The notes: generated by a model not told the origin, from the letters alone. 64,000 nucleotides of DNA from an uncultured Clostridia bacterium (GCA_927417275.1 CAKMJV010000007.1:70126-134125), one strand, 5' to 3'; positions 1-9,889 are shown, numbered from the stretch's first letter. Made by a program: numbers and translations.

Positions 1-1209
1 GAAACAAGCGCTGATTTTGTTATTACAGAAATTGGGGGCACTGTGGGAGACATCGAGTCTTTGCCATTTTTAGAAGCCATTCGACAAATGAAATACGATG
101 TGGGTGCAGAACATGTTATGTATATCCATTTAACATTATTACCTTACCTAGGAAAAGCAGGTGAGATAAAAACAAAACCGACACAACATTCGGTGAAGGA
201 ACTGCGTGAAATCGGGATACAGCCAGATATAATCGTCTGTAGAACAGAAAAAGCAATCTCACAAGAAATGAAAGATAAGATCGCATTGTTTTGTAGCGTA
301 CCTTCAAAAAATGTAATTGAAAATTTGGATGCAGAATCACTTTATTCGGTGCCATTGACGCTTGAAAAAGAAGGACTAGCGGAAAAAGTTTGCGAGTTTT
401 TTAAACTTGAACCCTCGACACCTGATTTGACGGAATGGACTAGAATCGTTGAAATAGAAAAGCACTTGAAAAAGACCCTAAAAATAGGACTGGTAGGTAA
501 ATATGTAGAACTCAGAGATGCGTATTTATCTGTAGCGGAAGCATTAAAGCACGCGGGACTTGCAAATGAAGTGGCTGTAGATATACAGTGGGTTCATTCA
601 GAAAACATTGAACTGCATAATGTGGGAGAAATGCTTAAAGGTTGCGACGGTATTTTGGTGCCTGGTGGTTTTGGATTTAGAGGCGTTGAAGGTAAAATAA
701 TAGCGACGCAATACGCAAGAGAAAACAACATCCCATTTTTCGGTATCTGCTTGGGGATGCAGATGGCGGTGGTTGAGTTTGCCAGAAATATTTTGGGCTA
801 TGAAGAAGCACATAGTTCAGAGTTGAACGGACTTACACCTACACCGGTTATAGATCTTATGCCAGAGCAACATGATGTTGAAGACATGGGTGGGACCATG
901 CGATTGGGCCTTTATCCATGTAAAATCGCATCGGGAACAAAAGCATATGAAGCCTATGGCGCGTCTTTGATTTATGAGAGACACAGACACCGATTTGAGT
1001 TTAATAATGCTTATAGAGAAGCGTTCTTATCAAACGGCTTCATTTTGTCAGGGCTCTCACCCGATGAACGACTGGTGGAAATCATAGAAGTGCCTAATCA
1101 TCCATGGTTTTTAGCGGTACAATTCCATCCGGAATTTAAGTCAAGACCTACAAATGCCCATCCGCTTTTTAAAGCATTTATAGCTGCGGCTAAACATTAC
1201 AATGCCTAA
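1..1209 (+). CDS. pyrG: CTP synthase, 3' part (5' end outside window)
   Basis: CTP synthase makes CTP from UTP, ATP and glutamine in the last step of pyrimidine nucleotide synthesis. The reading frame is already open at base 1 ([13 protein letters not shown], a conserved synthetase-domain motif), so the gene starts upstream. The 402 residues seen here hold the end of the synthetase domain and a complete class I glutamine amidotransferase domain: PGGFGFRG, the nucleophile elbow FFGICLGMQ with its cysteine, and the QFHPEF histidine/glutamate motif near the C-terminus. The family is about 535 residues long, so roughly 130 are missing. A hairpin terminator follows. Confidence 0.97.
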   Translation, partial: ETSADFVITEIGGTVGDIESLPFLEAIRQMKYDVGAEHVMYIHLTLLPYLGKAGEIKTKPTQHSVKELREIGIQPDIIVCRTEKAISQEMKDKIALFCSVPSKNVIENLDAESLYSVPLTLEKEGLAEKVCEFFKLEPSTPDLTEWTRIVEIEKHLKKTLKIGLVGKYVELRDAYLSVAEALKHAGLANEVAVDIQWVHSENIELHNVGEMLKGCDGILVPGGFGFRGVEGKIIATQYARENNIPFFGICLGMQMAVVEFARNILGYEEAHSSELNGLTPTPVIDLMPEQHDVEDMGGTMRLGLYPCKIASGTKAYEAYGASLIYERHRHRFEFNNAYREAFLSNGFILSGLSPDERLVEIIEVPNHPWFLAVQFHPEFKSRPTNAHPLFKAFIAAAKHYNA

Positions 1210-1226
1210 TTTATAACAACACACAT

Positions 1227-1283
1227 AAACAGGCCAAGCTTCTCAGAAAGATATTTCATGAGATGGTTGACCTGTTTCTTTTT
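1227..1283 (+). terminator. Probable terminator after pyrG
   Basis: The outer arms AAACAGG and CCTGTTT enclose a second pairing (TCTCA with TGAGA), and the stem is followed by CTTTTTG. The pairing is interrupted, so this is a moderate call. Confidence 0.5.
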
Positions 1284-1350
1284 GTCCTCTAAAATAGGTA
1301 TTAGGGAAGTGTAACACAGGGTAATTTCCATAGGAAAGAGGAGGAACAAA

Positions 1351-1737
1351 ATGTCTGAAAAAGCAATGATTAGGATGAGAATGAGTATGCATGATGCGCA
1401 CTATGGGGGTCATTTAGTGGATGGCGCAAAGATGCTCAATTTGTTTGGTGACATCGCAACGGAACTTTTAATAAGAAGTGATGGCGATGAAGGTCTTTTT
1501 GCCGCTTATGAAAAAGTAGAGTTTTTAGCGCCTGTTTATGCAGGAGACTATATTGAAGCGGTTGGTGAAATCGTGCATATGGGGAATTCTTCTAGAAAAA
1601 TGGTTTTTGAAGCGAGAAAAGTTATAATCCCGCGACCAGAAATTAGTGAATCCGCATGTGATGTATTAGAAACACCGATTGTGGTGTGTCGTGCGACAGG
1701 TACATGTGTTGTGCCAAAAGCCAAACAGAGAAAATGA
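1351..1737 (+). CDS. kal: 3-aminobutyryl-CoA ammonia-lyase
   Basis: Predicted to remove ammonia from L-3-aminobutyryl-CoA to give crotonyl-CoA, a late step of anaerobic lysine fermentation. The 128-residue protein is a small hotdog-fold enzyme of the usual length for Kal. Conserved stretches include [16 protein letters not shown] near the N-terminus and [17 protein letters not shown] in the middle. A strong ribosome binding site (GAGGAGG) precedes the ATG. It lies 16 bases upstream of kce, which acts just before it in the same pathway, and this pairing strengthens both calls. The other lysine-fermentation genes (kamA, kamDE, kdd) are not in the window. Confidence 0.85.
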   Translation: MSEKAMIRMRMSMHDAHYGGHLVDGAKMLNLFGDIATELLIRSDGDEGLFAAYEKVEFLAPVYAGDYIEAVGEIVHMGNSSRKMVFEARKVIIPRPEISESACDVLETPIVVCRATGTCVVPKAKQRK

Positions 1738-1753
1738 TTAGGAAGGTGACAGC

Positions 1754-2563
1754 ATGGAAAAACTGATTATTACCGCGGCATTAACAGGTGCAGAGGTCAC
1801 ACGTGAGAACCAACCCAATTTGCCATTAACACCGTTAGAGATTGCCGATGAGGCCTATGCTTGTTATAAAGCAGGTGCGTCGATCGTACACATACACGCA
1901 AGGGACACTGAAGGTAAGCCCACTCAGGATAAAGAAGTTTATAGAGCAATAAAAGAAGCCATCGCTTTAAAGTGCAACATTATTTTTCAACCTTCTACGG
2001 GCGGCGCTGTCTGGCATGGTCCAGATGAGCGATTACAACCTGTCGATTTGAAACCAGAAATGGCGACTTTAAGTTGTGGAACGTGTAATTTTGGCGATGA
2101 TGTTTTTATGAATTCAGAAGCATTTATAGAAAAGTTTGCCAGCAGAATGTTGGAAATGGGTGTTAAGCCAGAAATAGAAGTTTTTGAACGCGGTATGATT
2201 GAAAATGCTAAAAAGCTTGTTAAAAAGGGATTGGTTAAAGAACCCTTGCATGTAGATTTTGTACTCGGTGTTCCAGGTGCTTGTCCAGGTACACCAGAAG
2301 ATTTGATGTATATGGTTAATCAAATACCTAAAAACTGGACTTGGACAGTTGCAGGCATCGGCAGAAGTGAGTTGCCACTAGCTGTAATGGCCATAATATT
2401 AGGTGGTCATGTACGCGTTGGTTTTGAGGACAATGTCTATTATGAAAAGGGTGTTCTTGCAAGTTCCAATGCACAACTTGTTGAGCGTATTGTGAGAATT
2501 GCTAAAGAAATGGGGAGAGAAATAGCATCTCCCGATGAAGCGCGACAAATATTAGGATTATAA
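1754..2563 (+). CDS. kce: 3-keto-5-aminohexanoate cleavage enzyme
   Basis: Predicted to react 3-keto-5-aminohexanoate with acetyl-CoA, giving acetoacetate and 3-aminobutyryl-CoA, the substrate of the neighbouring Kal. It belongs to the BKACE (DUF849) TIM-barrel family. The zinc ligands His46 and His48 are visible in the VHIHARD motif, and Glu225 in GFEDNVYY is the likely third ligand. Length (269 residues) is close to the family norm of about 275. It is probably cotranscribed with kal, since the gap is 16 bases with the ribosome binding site AGGAAGGTG. The BKACE family covers several beta-keto acids; the substrate here is assigned from the kal neighbour. Confidence 0.88.
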   Translation: MEKLIITAALTGAEVTRENQPNLPLTPLEIADEAYACYKAGASIVHIHARDTEGKPTQDKEVYRAIKEAIALKCNIIFQPSTGGAVWHGPDERLQPVDLKPEMATLSCGTCNFGDDVFMNSEAFIEKFASRMLEMGVKPEIEVFERGMIENAKKLVKKGLVKEPLHVDFVLGVPGACPGTPEDLMYMVNQIPKNWTWTVAGIGRSELPLAVMAIILGGHVRVGFEDNVYYEKGVLASSNAQLVERIVRIAKEMGREIASPDEARQILGL

Positions 2564-2572
2564 TGAACGGAA

Positions 2573-2622
2573 AGCCCCAAGTAACGCTTTTGTTTTGATC
2601 AAAAGGTTACTTGGGGCTATTT
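2573..2622. terminator. Bidirectional terminator between kce and the convergent gene
   Basis: The arms AGCCCCAAGTAAC and GTTACTTGGGGCT pair perfectly, with a further TTTTG/CAAAA pairing inside. Short T-runs lie on either side. It can serve kce on the plus strand and the convergent minus-strand gene. Confidence 0.75.
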
Positions 2623-2626
2623 TGCA

Positions 2627-4420
2627 TTAAAAAGGCAAGATGTCTACGGTTAAAAAGTTTTCATAAAAGTAAGAGCGATTCATATTAAAATAGAGTCTTG
2701 AAGGAGAATTTTCACGAATTTCATCGACGATGGAAGCAACGCCCCATTTGCCATTTAAATAGGTTTCAACCCAATAAGTGCTACCCAACTCGGTACTGCC
2801 TTTTACGATTCTCGCAGGAATATTAGATGCTCTCAACAGCCCGGTGTAGAGCATGCTTAACTCTATGGGATTAGCGACTTTGGCGTCAACGACTGCTTGC
2901 ATTTTGCTTAAGTGTGTGAACGTACTTTCGTTTGTGAGATCATATGAACTGACCAACCAATCATAGAGCACGCTCGCTTTAGCGTATTCGTTTGTTAAGT
3001 TAAAAGTCAATGCGTTGATCAAGTTATAAACTTCTGGGGCATCGTAGTTGACATATTCAGTTGGCAGCAAATACTTGATTTGTGCATTTGACGTGTTGAG
3101 CACGCTAAACTTCATCAAAGTGTTTACGGGTGTGTAGTTTTGCTCTACTTTTATGATGTCGTCAACCAAGGCGTCAACTGTGTACTTGATCTCGGATCGT
3201 TCTGTAAGTGGGTCTTCTTTTTTTACGGTGTCAAGTATAATGGTAACATTGTGCTTGCCTAGCCCGAATGGTGTGTATATAATCCCTTGAAAGCTACCAT
3301 TGTTCACGGGAATGTAATAGTCCATGCGATTGTTATCTAAAGTAACGATCACATGAAAACCGATGACTTCGCTTGCTTTAGATAAACTGCCACGTAAGCT
3401 GAATTGGTTGTTAATGGTCATGTTTGAATAGATTTCTCTTCCGAGTACCACTTGATGGATAAAAAAACTATCGTATTCGGTATAGTGCTCTAATCGATCG
3501 TTAACCGTTAGTTTGTTGATGCTAAATGTATTAGCGATGGTGTTAAAGAGCGTTTCTGAAGATTCAATGTCACCATCGTCTTGGAAAGTTGCTTGAATAA
3601 GATAGCCTGTAGAGGCTTCGTAAAAGATATAATCGATATGATAGGTTGTGTTGGTCTCTATTTCTTTTTTATATCGAATCACATCCGATTTATAACTCCC
3701 CAATTGAATGGTTTGTATCGAAAGAATTTCAAGTGCTTCTGTTTCAAGTGCACTTTGGTGTGCTTCTAAAAGCGCAGTTCGGCTGTTTGCACCGTCGTAT
3801 GCGATGTTTTTAACCACGAGATTATAGTTTTCATAAGGACTGTTTATGCCGTAATTGATCTTCTCTTCATCAAGGAAAGCCCAATAATCGGGAACATAGA
3901 GGCTAATACCTAGTTGAGGATAGTTTAAGCGTTTAAAATGCTGCGTCCCAATTTGTTGATATTGTAAGACGTCGATTCTGTTATTAAGAGCAAGGCTCGT
4001 ATTATCACTTGTTTTTTCAAAGGTTAAATCGAGCATGCTGGCAGCAAAAGTTGCGGGTATAAAAAGTTCGCCCCTATGGCGCATGGCTTTTATCGGCATT
4101 ACTTTTGAACGACCGTTTACATAGGCTATATTGCTATTGGCTTTAAATTTTATATAGATATTGTCTATATAACTCACTAATTCTTGCGTATGATCATACC
4201 ACAAGACTTGTGCACCGACCTTTTCGAAGAATGCTTGTGCAGAAACCATAATTTCACCGTTTAGAATAAACGGTTTATTTGAAAAATTAAGTTGCGTCTC
4301 AGAAAAGAATACATTTGCTTCAATAGGTGCTTCTCCCATCGAAGGAGAAGCGAAAGACAAGTTACTTAGTGCTATAAACAGGCATATAGAAAGCAGAATA
4401 CCCTTGAATTTTATCATCAT
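2627..4420 (-). CDS. Secreted protein: copper-amine-oxidase-N-like domain plus inactive transglutaminase-like domain
   Basis: A 597-residue exported protein. Residues 1-25 form a signal peptide (basic start, hydrophobic core, SFA-S cleavage site). Residues of about 40-145 resemble the copper amine oxidase N-terminal domain common on Clostridia surface proteins, which probably does not bind copper. Residues of about 465-590 match the transglutaminase core in outline, with the LLRASNIPARIVKG segment and the YWVETYLNGKW segment. The catalytic triad is missing: the Cys position falls in the sequence ANPIEL, the His before W is replaced (TYWVETY), and no Asp follows GKW at the usual spacing. A structural or binding role on the cell wall is likely. 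It ends next to a bidirectional terminator and is transcribed divergently from rho. Confidence 0.7.
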   Translation of the reverse strand: MMIKFKGILLSICLFIALSNLSFASPSMGEAPIEANVFFSETQLNFSNKPFILNGEIMVSAQAFFEKVGAQVLWYDHTQELVSYIDNIYIKFKANSNIAYVNGRSKVMPIKAMRHRGELFIPATFAASMLDLTFEKTSDNTSLALNNRIDVLQYQQIGTQHFKRLNYPQLGISLYVPDYWAFLDEEKINYGINSPYENYNLVVKNIAYDGANSRTALLEAHQSALETEALEILSIQTIQLGSYKSDVIRYKKEIETNTTYHIDYIFYEASTGYLIQATFQDDGDIESSETLFNTIANTFSINKLTVNDRLEHYTEYDSFFIHQVVLGREIYSNMTINNQFSLRGSLSKASEVIGFHVIVTLDNNRMDYYIPVNNGSFQGIIYTPFGLGKHNVTIILDTVKKEDPLTERSEIKYTVDALVDDIIKVEQNYTPVNTLMKFSVLNTSNAQIKYLLPTEYVNYDAPEVYNLINALTFNLTNEYAKASVLYDWLVSSYDLTNESTFTHLSKMQAVVDAKVANPIELSMLYTGLLRASNIPARIVKGSTELGSTYWVETYLNGKWGVASIVDEIRENSPSRLYFNMNRSYFYENFLTVDILPF

Positions 4421-4470
4421 CGTTTCTCACCACCATTTGATTACAGGTATATTTTATGTTAGTATTGAGG

Positions 4471-4489
4471 GAACAATATCCTCTTGTTC
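4471..4489. promoter_or_regulatory. Possible operator: GAACAA-N7-TTGTTC inverted repeat
   Basis: A perfect 6+6 inverted repeat lies in the 135-base gap between the divergent surface-protein gene and rho. The right arm TTGTTC could also serve as a -35 element toward rho. No regulator is known from the sequence. Confidence 0.3.
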
Positions 4490-4555
4490 ACTATAACATA
4501 TAATCGTTAGATTATTTATAAAATATTTCATTTTAATTAGAGTTTGGAGGCATTA

Positions 4556-6028
4556 ATGGACATCAGAACTTTACAGTTAAAGAAAGTGGTAGACTTAAAA
4601 GAAATTGCCAAGGCAATGGGGTATACAGAACTTTCTAAGTACAAAAAAGACGCCTTAATTGACTTAATTGTAAACGGCAATCACACGATTGAAGAAGAAG
4701 CGCCAAACGCATATTTTACAGAAACAGTTGAATATTTAGAAGATGATCAAACGACAGATGAAGATGAAGAAAACGATGACGTTTCTGATGATGAAGTGCC
4801 AGATGAAGTTTCGGATGAGGATTTCGAGGATGAGGATGCTTCGGATACATTTGAAAAAAACACTGAGGACGCATCGGGTTATTCAAAAAAGGTTGGGCAT
4901 AATAAAAATGAAGCGACGCAAGAAGTTGAAGGCGTTCTCGAAATCATAGAGCAAGGATACGGATTTTTAAGATTTCAAAACTTTCTTTCAAGCGAAGCAG
5001 ACGTCTATGTTTCTCCTTCTCAAATTAGAAAGTTTCATATGCGTACAGGCGATAAAATATTAGGGTCCACACGCACGCCAAATCCGGGTGAGCGATTTAG
5101 AGCGCTTCTTTACGTAAAAATGATTAATGGATTAAGGCCGCAGTCTGGGATGCGAAGACCTAAATTTGATGACTTGACGCCGCTTTATCCAGTCAGTCGT
5201 TTTAGACTCGAAGGCGATTCAACCGATCGAGCCATGCGGACTGTAGATCTTGTTTCGCCGATTGGCAAAGGACAACGTGGCTTAATCGTTGCACCTCCTA
5301 AGTCTGGTAAAACGATCCTCCTTCAGAAAATCGCAAAGGCGATTTCTAAAAATTATCCTGAGGTGGAATTAATCGTTCTATTGATTGATGAAAGACCAGA
5401 AGAAGTGACGGATATGAAACGTTCTATCGATGCCGATGTTATCTATAGTACATTTGACGAGTTACCCGCTCATCACGTAAAAGTTGCCGAAATGGTTTTG
5501 AGCAGAGCAAAAGCGCTTGTCGAGCAAAAGAAGGATGTCGTAGTACTGCTTGATAGCATTACGCGTTTAGCGCGTGCTTATAACTTGGTGATGCCTTCAA
5601 GTGGCAAGACGTTGTCTGGTGGTTTAGATCCAAATGCACTGCATAGGCCAAAGCGTTTTTTTGGTGCTGCACGCAACACACAAGAAGGGGGCTCGTTAAC
5701 CATTTTAGCCACGGCGCTGATAGAAACGGGTTCTCGTATGGACGATGTTATTTTTGAAGAGTTCAAAGGGACAGGTAATATGGAACTTATTCTGGATCGA
5801 AAACTCTCAGAGAAGAGAATTTTTCCTTCTATAGATATTAGAAAGTCTGGAACGCGGCGGGAAGAATTTTTGCTTGATGAACAAGAACTTGAAGCGGTTT
5901 GGAAAATTAGACGCAGCATGGACCGATATAATAACAGTGAAATTATCGAAAAATTCATCAATTCACTCTTAACGACGCAAGATAATAAAGCGCTGATTAG
6001 TCTCATTAATAAAGAAGGAAATTATTAA
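4556..6028 (+). CDS. rho: Transcription termination factor Rho
   Basis: Hexameric RNA-dependent ATPase/helicase that ends transcription. The 490-residue protein has a Rho N-terminal helical domain (about 1-45), an acidic low-complexity linker rich in Asp/Glu (about 55-115), a cold-shock-type RNA-binding domain ([11 protein letters not shown], about 125-200) and the ATPase core. The Walker A motif APPKSGKT is near residue 245, followed by [14 protein letters not shown] and [16 protein letters not shown]. The ATG at 4556 is chosen because GGAGG lies six bases upstream; an in-frame TTG at 4544 overlaps that ribosome binding site. The acidic linker is an insertion relative to E. coli Rho. Confidence 0.96.
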   Translation: MDIRTLQLKKVVDLKEIAKAMGYTELSKYKKDALIDLIVNGNHTIEEEAPNAYFTETVEYLEDDQTTDEDEENDDVSDDEVPDEVSDEDFEDEDASDTFEKNTEDASGYSKKVGHNKNEATQEVEGVLEIIEQGYGFLRFQNFLSSEADVYVSPSQIRKFHMRTGDKILGSTRTPNPGERFRALLYVKMINGLRPQSGMRRPKFDDLTPLYPVSRFRLEGDSTDRAMRTVDLVSPIGKGQRGLIVAPPKSGKTILLQKIAKAISKNYPEVELIVLLIDERPEEVTDMKRSIDADVIYSTFDELPAHHVKVAEMVLSRAKALVEQKKDVVVLLDSITRLARAYNLVMPSSGKTLSGGLDPNALHRPKRFFGAARNTQEGGSLTILATALIETGSRMDDVIFEEFKGTGNMELILDRKLSEKRIFPSIDIRKSGTRREEFLLDEQELEAVWKIRRSMDRYNNSEIIEKFINSLLTTQDNKALISLINKEGNY

Positions 6029-6038
6029 GGTTTTGTCA

Positions 6039-6067
6039 TTGAAGTTTCAAAAATACTATGTTATAAT
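6039..6067 (+). promoter_or_regulatory. SigA-type promoter of rpmE
   Basis: TTGAAG and TATAAT are separated by exactly 17 bases. The promoter lies just after the rho stop codon and about 65 bases upstream of the rpmE start. Confidence 0.65.
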
Positions 6068-6132
6068 GATAAGGCTTGAAATTTGATTATCGTAAATTGA
6101 TATAAATATTTATAGGGAGAGAGGTGAACGAC

Positions 6133-6333
6133 ATGAAACAAGCTATTCATCCAGATTACAAACAAATTAATGTGCATTGTGCATGTGGCAATAACTTTAG
6201 TACAGGTTCTACTAAGAGCGAAATTAGAATCGAGATTTGTTCAGAATGTCATCCGTTTTTTACTGGTACTGCTAAATCTGTTGAACGTGGTGGTAGAGCA
6301 GAGAAGTTCAAAGAAAAATATAATATTAAATAA
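6133..6333 (+). CDS. rpmE: 50S ribosomal protein L31, zinc-binding form
   Basis: A 66-residue L31 of the large ribosomal subunit. It carries the two Cys pairs of the zinc-binding (C+) form: CACG near residue 16 and CSEC near residue 37. The zinc-independent paralogue lacks these. The ATG at 6133 follows GGGAGAGAGGTG with a six-base spacer and gives the typical start MKQAIHPDY; the in-frame GTG at 6124 lies in the ribosome binding site. It sits between rho and tdk as in Bacillus. Confidence 0.96.
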   Translation: MKQAIHPDYKQINVHCACGNNFSTGSTKSEIRIEICSECHPFFTGTAKSVERGGRAEKFKEKYNIK

Positions 6334-6347
6334 GTTGCTTGTAAATT

Positions 6348-6383
6348 GGTTAGGATGGGGTAGTCCTAGCCTTTTTTGTTTTT
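6348..6383 (+). terminator. Terminator between rpmE and tdk
   Basis: The stem GGTTAGGA/TCCTAGCC is followed by TTTTTTGTTTTT. The tdk ribosome binding site (AGGAG) begins immediately after the T-run, so tdk is reached only by read-through or from a promoter not seen here. Confidence 0.75.
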
Positions 6384-6394
6384 AGGAGAATTCT

Positions 6395-6985
6395 ATGTCG
6401 AAATTATATTTTAGATACGGTGCGATGAACTGTGGCAAGTCCACGGCTCTTATGCAAGTGATGCATAATTATCATGAACGGGGCATGCAAGCCATGTTGA
6501 TTAAGCCTTACACGGATACAAAAGGTGGCGATCAAGTGGTTTCTAGACTAGGGATAACGAAGCAAGTTGACCTTCTCGTGAGACCTGAAGACCATGTGAT
6601 AGACTTAATCAGCCATTGGATCGAATCAAATGGAGCGATTCAATGTATATTAGTAGATGAAGTTCAATTTTTAAAAGCAGAGCAAATTGATCAATTATTT
6701 GAAATTGCTGTTACTGGAAATATACCCGTTATATGCTATGGTCTTAGAACAGACTTTTTAATGCAGGGATTTGAAGGCTCTCAAAGACTGTTGCTCTTGG
6801 CGCATAGTTTAGAGGAACTTAAGACGATTTGTAGATGTGGAAGAAAAGCGATTCTCAATGGTCGGAAAATTGACGGAGCGTTTGTTTTTGAAGGCGAGCA
6901 AGTTGTTATAGATGGAGAAAATCAAGTGGAGTACGAGTCGCTTTGCGCAAACTGCTACTTTGATTTAAAAGGAATGAAGGTGTAA
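6395..6985 (+). CDS. tdk: Thymidine kinase, type II
   Basis: Phosphorylates thymidine with ATP for dTMP salvage. In the 196-residue protein, the P-loop reads GAMNCGKST near residue 9, an unusual variant of the more common G-P-M-F-S-G-K-S. The Walker B region is ILVDEVQFL, the YGLRTDF segment matches the family, and a structural zinc site is formed by CRC near residue 147 and CANC near the C-terminus. It lies between rpmE and the DUF1385 gene, the order seen in many Firmicutes. The stop codon is three bases before the next start. Confidence 0.92.
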   Translation: MSKLYFRYGAMNCGKSTALMQVMHNYHERGMQAMLIKPYTDTKGGDQVVSRLGITKQVDLLVRPEDHVIDLISHWIESNGAIQCILVDEVQFLKAEQIDQLFEIAVTGNIPVICYGLRTDFLMQGFEGSQRLLLLAHSLEELKTICRCGRKAILNGRKIDGAFVFEGEQVVIDGENQVEYESLCANCYFDLKGMKV

Positions 6986-6987
6986 AT

Positions 6988-7926
6988 ATGAGTGAATATA
7001 AACCGGCACGACCGAATTCTATAGGGGGTCAAGCGCTGATTGAAGGCGTTATGATGCGCGGTAAAGATAAAATTTCCATCGCGGTGCGTAAACCAGATGG
7101 CGAAATCGATTTAAAAGTAGATCCGATTAGCAAGAAGCATCAAATGGCTGTTTTTAAATGGCCAATTATTCGTGGCATAGTGGCTCTGATTGCTTCTATG
7201 ATTATCGGTGTAAAAGCACTCACCTATTCTGCAGAGTTCTTTGTAGAAGGTGATGGCACAGAAGAAAAAGGGAAATTCGAAACGTGGTTGTATGCAAAAC
7301 TCGGGAAAAAGGCTGATGATGTTTTATTGGGTTTTTCTTTGGTGTTTGCTGTTGTTTTTGCGCTTTTACTGTTTGGTGCATTGCCCACGGCCTTGGTGAG
7401 TTTTTTAAGGGGTTTTATCGAAAACAGCGTTCTACTAAGTGCGATTGAAGGGGTCACGAAAATTGCTGTATTTATCATATACATCGTGAGCATTTCACAA
7501 ATGAAAGACATCAAAAGGGTTTTTCAGTACCATGGTGCTGAGCATAAAACCATACATTGCTATGAAAGCGGTGAGGAAGTCACGGTTGAAAATGCGAGAA
7601 AGTTTACGACGCTTCATCCAAGATGTGGCACAAGTTTCTTATTTTTCGTTTTGATTATAAGTATTATGTTGTTTACGTTTGTGAGTTGGGATAACGTTGG
7701 TATACGACTTGTGACGAAACTGCTTATGTTCCCACTTGTTACTGGTCTATCCTATGAAATGATTAGACTGGCTGGGAGAACCAATAATCCCATCGTGCGT
7801 GCGCTTAGTTATCCAGGCCTAATGATGCAAAAGTTGACGACGCGTCAACCGGATGATCGTCAGTTAGAAGTGGCGATTATAGCCTTTAAAAGTGTATTAG
7901 ATGAGGCGGAAGTAGAATCCGTTTAA
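6988..7926 (+). CDS. DUF1385 multi-pass membrane protein
   Basis: A 312-residue membrane protein of the conserved DUF1385 family, function not established. The N-terminus carries the family motif GGQALIEGVMMRG. Hydrophobic segments lie at about residues 50-70, 110-135 and 145-170, and two more follow the motif YHGAEHKTIHCYE (about 187-200). HPRCGTS (about 213) is the other conserved block. The Glu/His/Cys-rich motifs suggest a metal site, which is inference. Members are regularly found next to prmC and prfA, as here. Only two bases separate it from tdk. Confidence 0.85.
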   Translation: MSEYKPARPNSIGGQALIEGVMMRGKDKISIAVRKPDGEIDLKVDPISKKHQMAVFKWPIIRGIVALIASMIIGVKALTYSAEFFVEGDGTEEKGKFETWLYAKLGKKADDVLLGFSLVFAVVFALLLFGALPTALVSFLRGFIENSVLLSAIEGVTKIAVFIIYIVSISQMKDIKRVFQYHGAEHKTIHCYESGEEVTVENARKFTTLHPRCGTSFLFFVLIISIMLFTFVSWDNVGIRLVTKLLMFPLVTGLSYEMIRLAGRTNNPIVRALSYPGLMMQKLTTRQPDDRQLEVAIIAFKSVLDEAEVESV

Positions 7927-7938
7927 CGGTGATGAGAG

Positions 7939-8808
7939 ATGTGTGAAGACATGAAATATATAGACATGCAAAAGGAAGTTGAACAGCAGTTGTCTGGGGT
8001 TACAGATTCTTGGAAACAAGAGTCGAGGGCGATTCTATGTCACGTTTTGAAGTGTGAGCCCATTGAGTTGGTTCTATCAAAGGATAAACCGATTCATGAT
8101 GCTGAGATTTCAGCGATTCGCAACCTGTTGGCATTAAGAATGAAACGCGTGCCATTGCAATATGGACTTGGTTACCAGCATTTTTTTGGTCTTGATTTTA
8201 AGGTAAATGCGTCCGTGCTTATACCTAGACCAGAAACGGAGTGTTTGGTTGAGTTTGTTATTAAGAAGGTGGGAAATGCGCCGCTTAAGATTTTAGATGT
8301 TGGCGTGGGTAGTGGTGCGATCGTGGTGACATTGGCGCATTATTTGAAAACATGCACCTTTGTTGCCAGTGATATTTCTGAGGAAGCGCTCGTTGTTGCT
8401 AAAGAAAATGCTTTGATGAATGGTGTTACCAGTCGTATTTCTTGGGTACAAAGTGATTTATTAGATCAGATGTGCGACGAACGTTTTGATATGATTGTTT
8501 CCAATCCGCCGTACATTCCCAGATGTGATGCAGAGTCATTGGCACCAGAGGTCTATGATTTTGAGCCTCACCTCGCTTTGTTTGGTGGAGAGGATGGGCT
8601 TGATTTATATAGACGACTTATTCCAGATGCGAAAGCGTTTTTAAAACCTGGAGGCTGGTTGGTTTTAGAAGCGGGTCACGACCAAAAAGAGGCCATTTTA
8701 TCTATTTTTTATGAAAGTGGGTATGTGCAGACGGACACATTTAATGATTTAAATGAGGTGCCAAGATTTATATATGGTAAAAAAGCACCAATGGAGGGTG
8801 AAAAATAA
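7939..8808 (+). CDS. prmC: Peptide chain release factor N5-glutamine methyltransferase
   Basis: Methylates the glutamine of the GGQ motif in release factors, using S-adenosylmethionine. The 289-residue protein has a helical N-terminal substrate domain and a Rossmann methyltransferase domain. The SAM-binding motif [11 protein letters not shown] starts near residue 120, and the catalytic SNPPYIP motif is near residue 184. The gene directly precedes its substrate: the last base of its TAA stop is the first base of the prfA ATG. A second ATG at 7951 is possible. Confidence 0.95.
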   Translation: MCEDMKYIDMQKEVEQQLSGVTDSWKQESRAILCHVLKCEPIELVLSKDKPIHDAEISAIRNLLALRMKRVPLQYGLGYQHFFGLDFKVNASVLIPRPETECLVEFVIKKVGNAPLKILDVGVGSGAIVVTLAHYLKTCTFVASDISEEALVVAKENALMNGVTSRISWVQSDLLDQMCDERFDMIVSNPPYIPRCDAESLAPEVYDFEPHLALFGGEDGLDLYRRLIPDAKAFLKPGGWLVLEAGHDQKEAILSIFYESGYVQTDTFNDLNEVPRFIYGKKAPMEGEK

Positions 8809-9881
8809 TGTTTGATAAATTGGAATTTATTGAAGAGAAGTATGAGGAGTTAAGTCTTAAGTTATCAGAGCCGGAGGTCATTAATGACCAAAAACTTTGG
8901 CAAAGACTTATGAAAGAGCATTCTGAATTGTCGCTAATCGTGATGAAATATAGAGAGTACAAAGGCGTTAAACAAGGCATCGAAGAGGCGAAGGAGATGC
9001 TCTATCATTCAGATGATGATGAGATTAAAGAACTGGCTAAAGCAGAACTTGTTGAACTTGAAGCGGTAATAGAGACTTTGGAGTTTGATGTAAAAAAACT
9101 GTTGTTACCGAAAGATCCTAACGATGATCGCGATGTTATTTTGGAAATTCGTGCAGGCGCTGGTGGCGATGAAGCGGGTCTTTTTGCTTCTGAACTTCTA
9201 AGGCTTTATATGCGCTATGCAGAAAAAAGACGTTGGAAAATCGAAGTGCTTAACACCAGCGAAACCGGTGTAGGCGGTATTAAGGAAGCTTCTGTTTTGA
9301 TTAAGGGAACAGGTGCTTATTCAAAACTTAAGTATGAAAGTGGTACGCACCGTGTTCAGAGGATTCCGCAAACGGAGTCGGGTGGAAGAATACACACCTC
9401 TACAGCGACTGTTGCCGTATTACCTGAAGTGGATGATGTCGAAGTGGATATTAAGCAAAACGATTTAAGAATCGATGTGTTTAGATCATCTGGTAATGGT
9501 GGACAATCTGTTAACACTACGGATTCTGCTGTTCGAATCACACATTTACCAACGGGTATGGTGGTTTCATGTCAAGATGGCAAGTCTCAACTTTCAAATA
9601 AAGAAAAAGCGATGCAGGTTTTAAAAGCCAGACTCTATGAGTTAGAGCTTAATAAGCAAAATGAGCAAATCGCAGAACAAAGAAGAACACAAGTGGGTAC
9701 TGGTGATCGAAGTGCAAAGGTAAGGACCTATAATTTTCCACAAGCGAGAATCACCGATCATAGAATCCCTATTACCCTATACAAACTCGATGGTTATATG
9801 GAAGGCGATATCGATGAAATGATTGATGCCTTATCTACATTTTTCCAAACAGAGGCCCTTAAGGCTTTAGAAGAGGTCTAA
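8808..9881 (+). CDS. prfA: Peptide chain release factor 1
   Basis: Recognises UAA and UAG stop codons and releases the finished peptide. The 357-residue protein has the RF1-type tripeptide anticodon P-x-T as PQT in [17 protein letters not shown], which separates it from RF2 (SPF). The catalytic GGQ lies in [14 protein letters not shown] near residue 230. Length matches E. coli RF1 (360). It is translationally coupled to prmC, its modifying enzyme. Confidence 0.97.
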   Translation: MFDKLEFIEEKYEELSLKLSEPEVINDQKLWQRLMKEHSELSLIVMKYREYKGVKQGIEEAKEMLYHSDDDEIKELAKAELVELEAVIETLEFDVKKLLLPKDPNDDRDVILEIRAGAGGDEAGLFASELLRLYMRYAEKRRWKIEVLNTSETGVGGIKEASVLIKGTGAYSKLKYESGTHRVQRIPQTESGGRIHTSTATVAVLPEVDDVEVDIKQNDLRIDVFRSSGNGGQSVNTTDSAVRITHLPTGMVVSCQDGKSQLSNKEKAMQVLKARLYELELNKQNEQIAEQRRTQVGTGDRSAKVRTYNFPQARITDHRIPITLYKLDGYMEGDIDEMIDALSTFFQTEALKALEEV

Positions 9882-9889
9882 AATTCCCC

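Noticed and set aside
4544..4555. Upstream in-frame TTG start for rho
   Set aside because: It lies within the ribosome binding site GGAGG that serves the ATG at 4556.
5578..6006. Long open frame on the minus strand inside rho, and similar ones inside the antiporter, tsaC, mbl and flgL genes
   Set aside because: They lie opposite clearly real genes, have no ribosome binding sites and encode low-complexity Ser/Thr/Pro-rich chains typical of antisense frames.
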